Assembly: GCA_023393265.1 (NCBI GenBank)
Contig: JAEWME010000448.1
Coordinates: 1 to 6,127 of the forward strand
DNA length: 6,127 nt
Source: Bacteroidota bacterium
Lineage (GTDB): Bacteria > Bacteroidota > Bacteroidia > Bacteroidales > Prolixibacteraceae
Direction: 5' to 3'
Part shown: positions 5,473 to 6,127 of the stretch, piece after piece
Layout: each line of letters begins with the position of its first letter
How positions within the stretch are numbered: the stretch's first letter is position 1
Made by a program: the position numbers and the translations under genes
Notes under the pieces: model-generated
Told to the model about the DNA's origin: nothing
Databases searched by the model: none
What the model saw: the letters and a program-made list of their open reading frames with translations, nothing else

Positions 5473-6127
5473 ATGGCACAACTACTCTACGAACGACACT
5501 CGACCAATGTGCACCTGAACATCGTGAAACGGCACATCCGCCTGGCCCGGCAATTTAAGGGCGCCGAAGAACTGGTCACCGCAATCGAACCTTTTTACAA
5601 CGAACTGGCAGCAAAAGCCGCCGACACCCAATCAGCCACCGACGAAACCGAAAGCCGCCGCGACTTACTCACGCTTACCGACGTCGTGCTCGACGATAAA
5701 GTGCGCGACCTGAACGAAGCCTGCAAAAAATACGACCGTGATCATCCCGGGATACCGGTTACTAGCCTGTTGTTTCCTGAAGGCACTTCGCCATTTATTT
5801 ACGCGCCTGTTGAAACCGAACCTACGCTGGTTGAAAAGCTCATTCTTGGTGTTCAGAGCCTGGGCGAAGGGCATCCGCTGGCCGAACACATCGAAGCATT
5901 GCGGATTGCTGCCGACAATTGCAAAACAGCCATTGGCGATCTGAAAGCAGCCATTACTGCCGAAAAAATGGCCGAAGCGCTCGAAGCCATTGCCAAAGTG
6001 AACTTAACGCGGCAATACGAACAAAACATTTACGCGGCAGGCTCCAAATTCGGAAAAACTTATGCCAACCGGCTGTTCCCAGCGGTAAAGACGAAAGGGA
6101 AAAGCGAACCGGATGATGAAACGGATC
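5473..6127 (+). CDS. Hypothetical helical protein (runs off right edge)
   Basis: From the ATG at 5473 the frame is open for 218 codons to the edge of the window, so the 3' end is missing. I do not recognise the family. The protein starts MAQLLYERHS, has no signal peptide or membrane segment, and is rich in Ala, Glu and Lys with long amphipathic helices. Residues about 10-50 and 60-90 form a first helical half. A Pro-rich linker with HPGIPVTSLLFPEG and YAPVE (about 91-113) follows. Residues about 117-205 form a second helical half ending LTRQYEQNIYAAGSKFGKTY and ANRLFPAV, probably near the true C-terminus because the sequence then becomes charged and low in complexity. Strong third-position G/C codon preference, like xseA, supports real coding. 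The AT-rich leader ends CAAACCCA before the ATG. A cytoplasmic, perhaps scaffold-like role is only a guess. Shorter frames on both strands within it are shadows. Confidence 0.75.
   Translation, partial: MAQLLYERHSTNVHLNIVKRHIRLARQFKGAEELVTAIEPFYNELAAKAADTQSATDETESRRDLLTLTDVVLDDKVRDLNEACKKYDRDHPGIPVTSLLFPEGTSPFIYAPVETEPTLVEKLILGVQSLGEGHPLAEHIEALRIAADNCKTAIGDLKAAITAEKMAEALEAIAKVNLTRQYEQNIYAAGSKFGKTYANRLFPAVKTKGKSEPDDETD

Overview
This window reads as a chromosomal fragment from a member of the Bacteroidota, probably a Bacteroidales/Marinilabiliales-type organism. Three things point there. A subtilisin-like protease ends in a type IX secretion (T9SS) C-terminal sorting domain. The putative promoter boxes match the Bacteroidota -7 consensus TAnnTTTG. 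Start codons are preceded by A-rich leaders rather than strong Shine-Dalgarno sequences. The family-level placement is inference from the style of the proteins and repeats.

Layout. Bases 1-240 (minus strand) hold the N-terminal 80 codons of a GNAT-family acetyltransferase that runs off the left edge. A 107-bp divergent intergenic region carries one -7-like box for each direction. A compact plus-strand block follows: a secreted YwqK/MORN-repeat protein (348-1136), a secreted S8 protease with a T9SS tail (1149-2774), and the large and small subunits of exodeoxyribonuclease VII, xseA (2803-4275) and xseB (4390-4590). Gaps of 12 and 28 bp suggest the first three are co-transcribed. The xseA/xseB gap (114 bp) is occupied by two C/G-rich hairpin repeats in opposite orientation. 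One of them overlaps the 3' end of xseA and supplies its last codons and probably its stop.

Downstream, a small MNT-type nucleotidyltransferase gene (4784-5143) has no HEPN partner in the window. It lies between two directly oriented copies (about 4627-4715 and 5182-5272) of a roughly 90-bp structured repeat built from three hairpins. The central loop of one copy resembles the reverse complement of the other copy's loop, as if it had been flipped between its inverted arms. After a further AT-rich, gene-free stretch, an unrecognised, mostly helical protein starts at 5473 and stays open to the right edge.

How the parts relate. XseA and XseB form the ssDNA exonuclease VII complex. The YwqK-like protein and the protease are both exported and may share a transcript, but no functional link is visible. 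The most unusual part is 4238-5274, where two unrelated families of palindromic repeats have settled around xseA/xseB and the orphan nucleotidyltransferase. No complete, clearly new multi-gene system is visible; the repeat-bounded MNT gene is the best candidate for follow-up.
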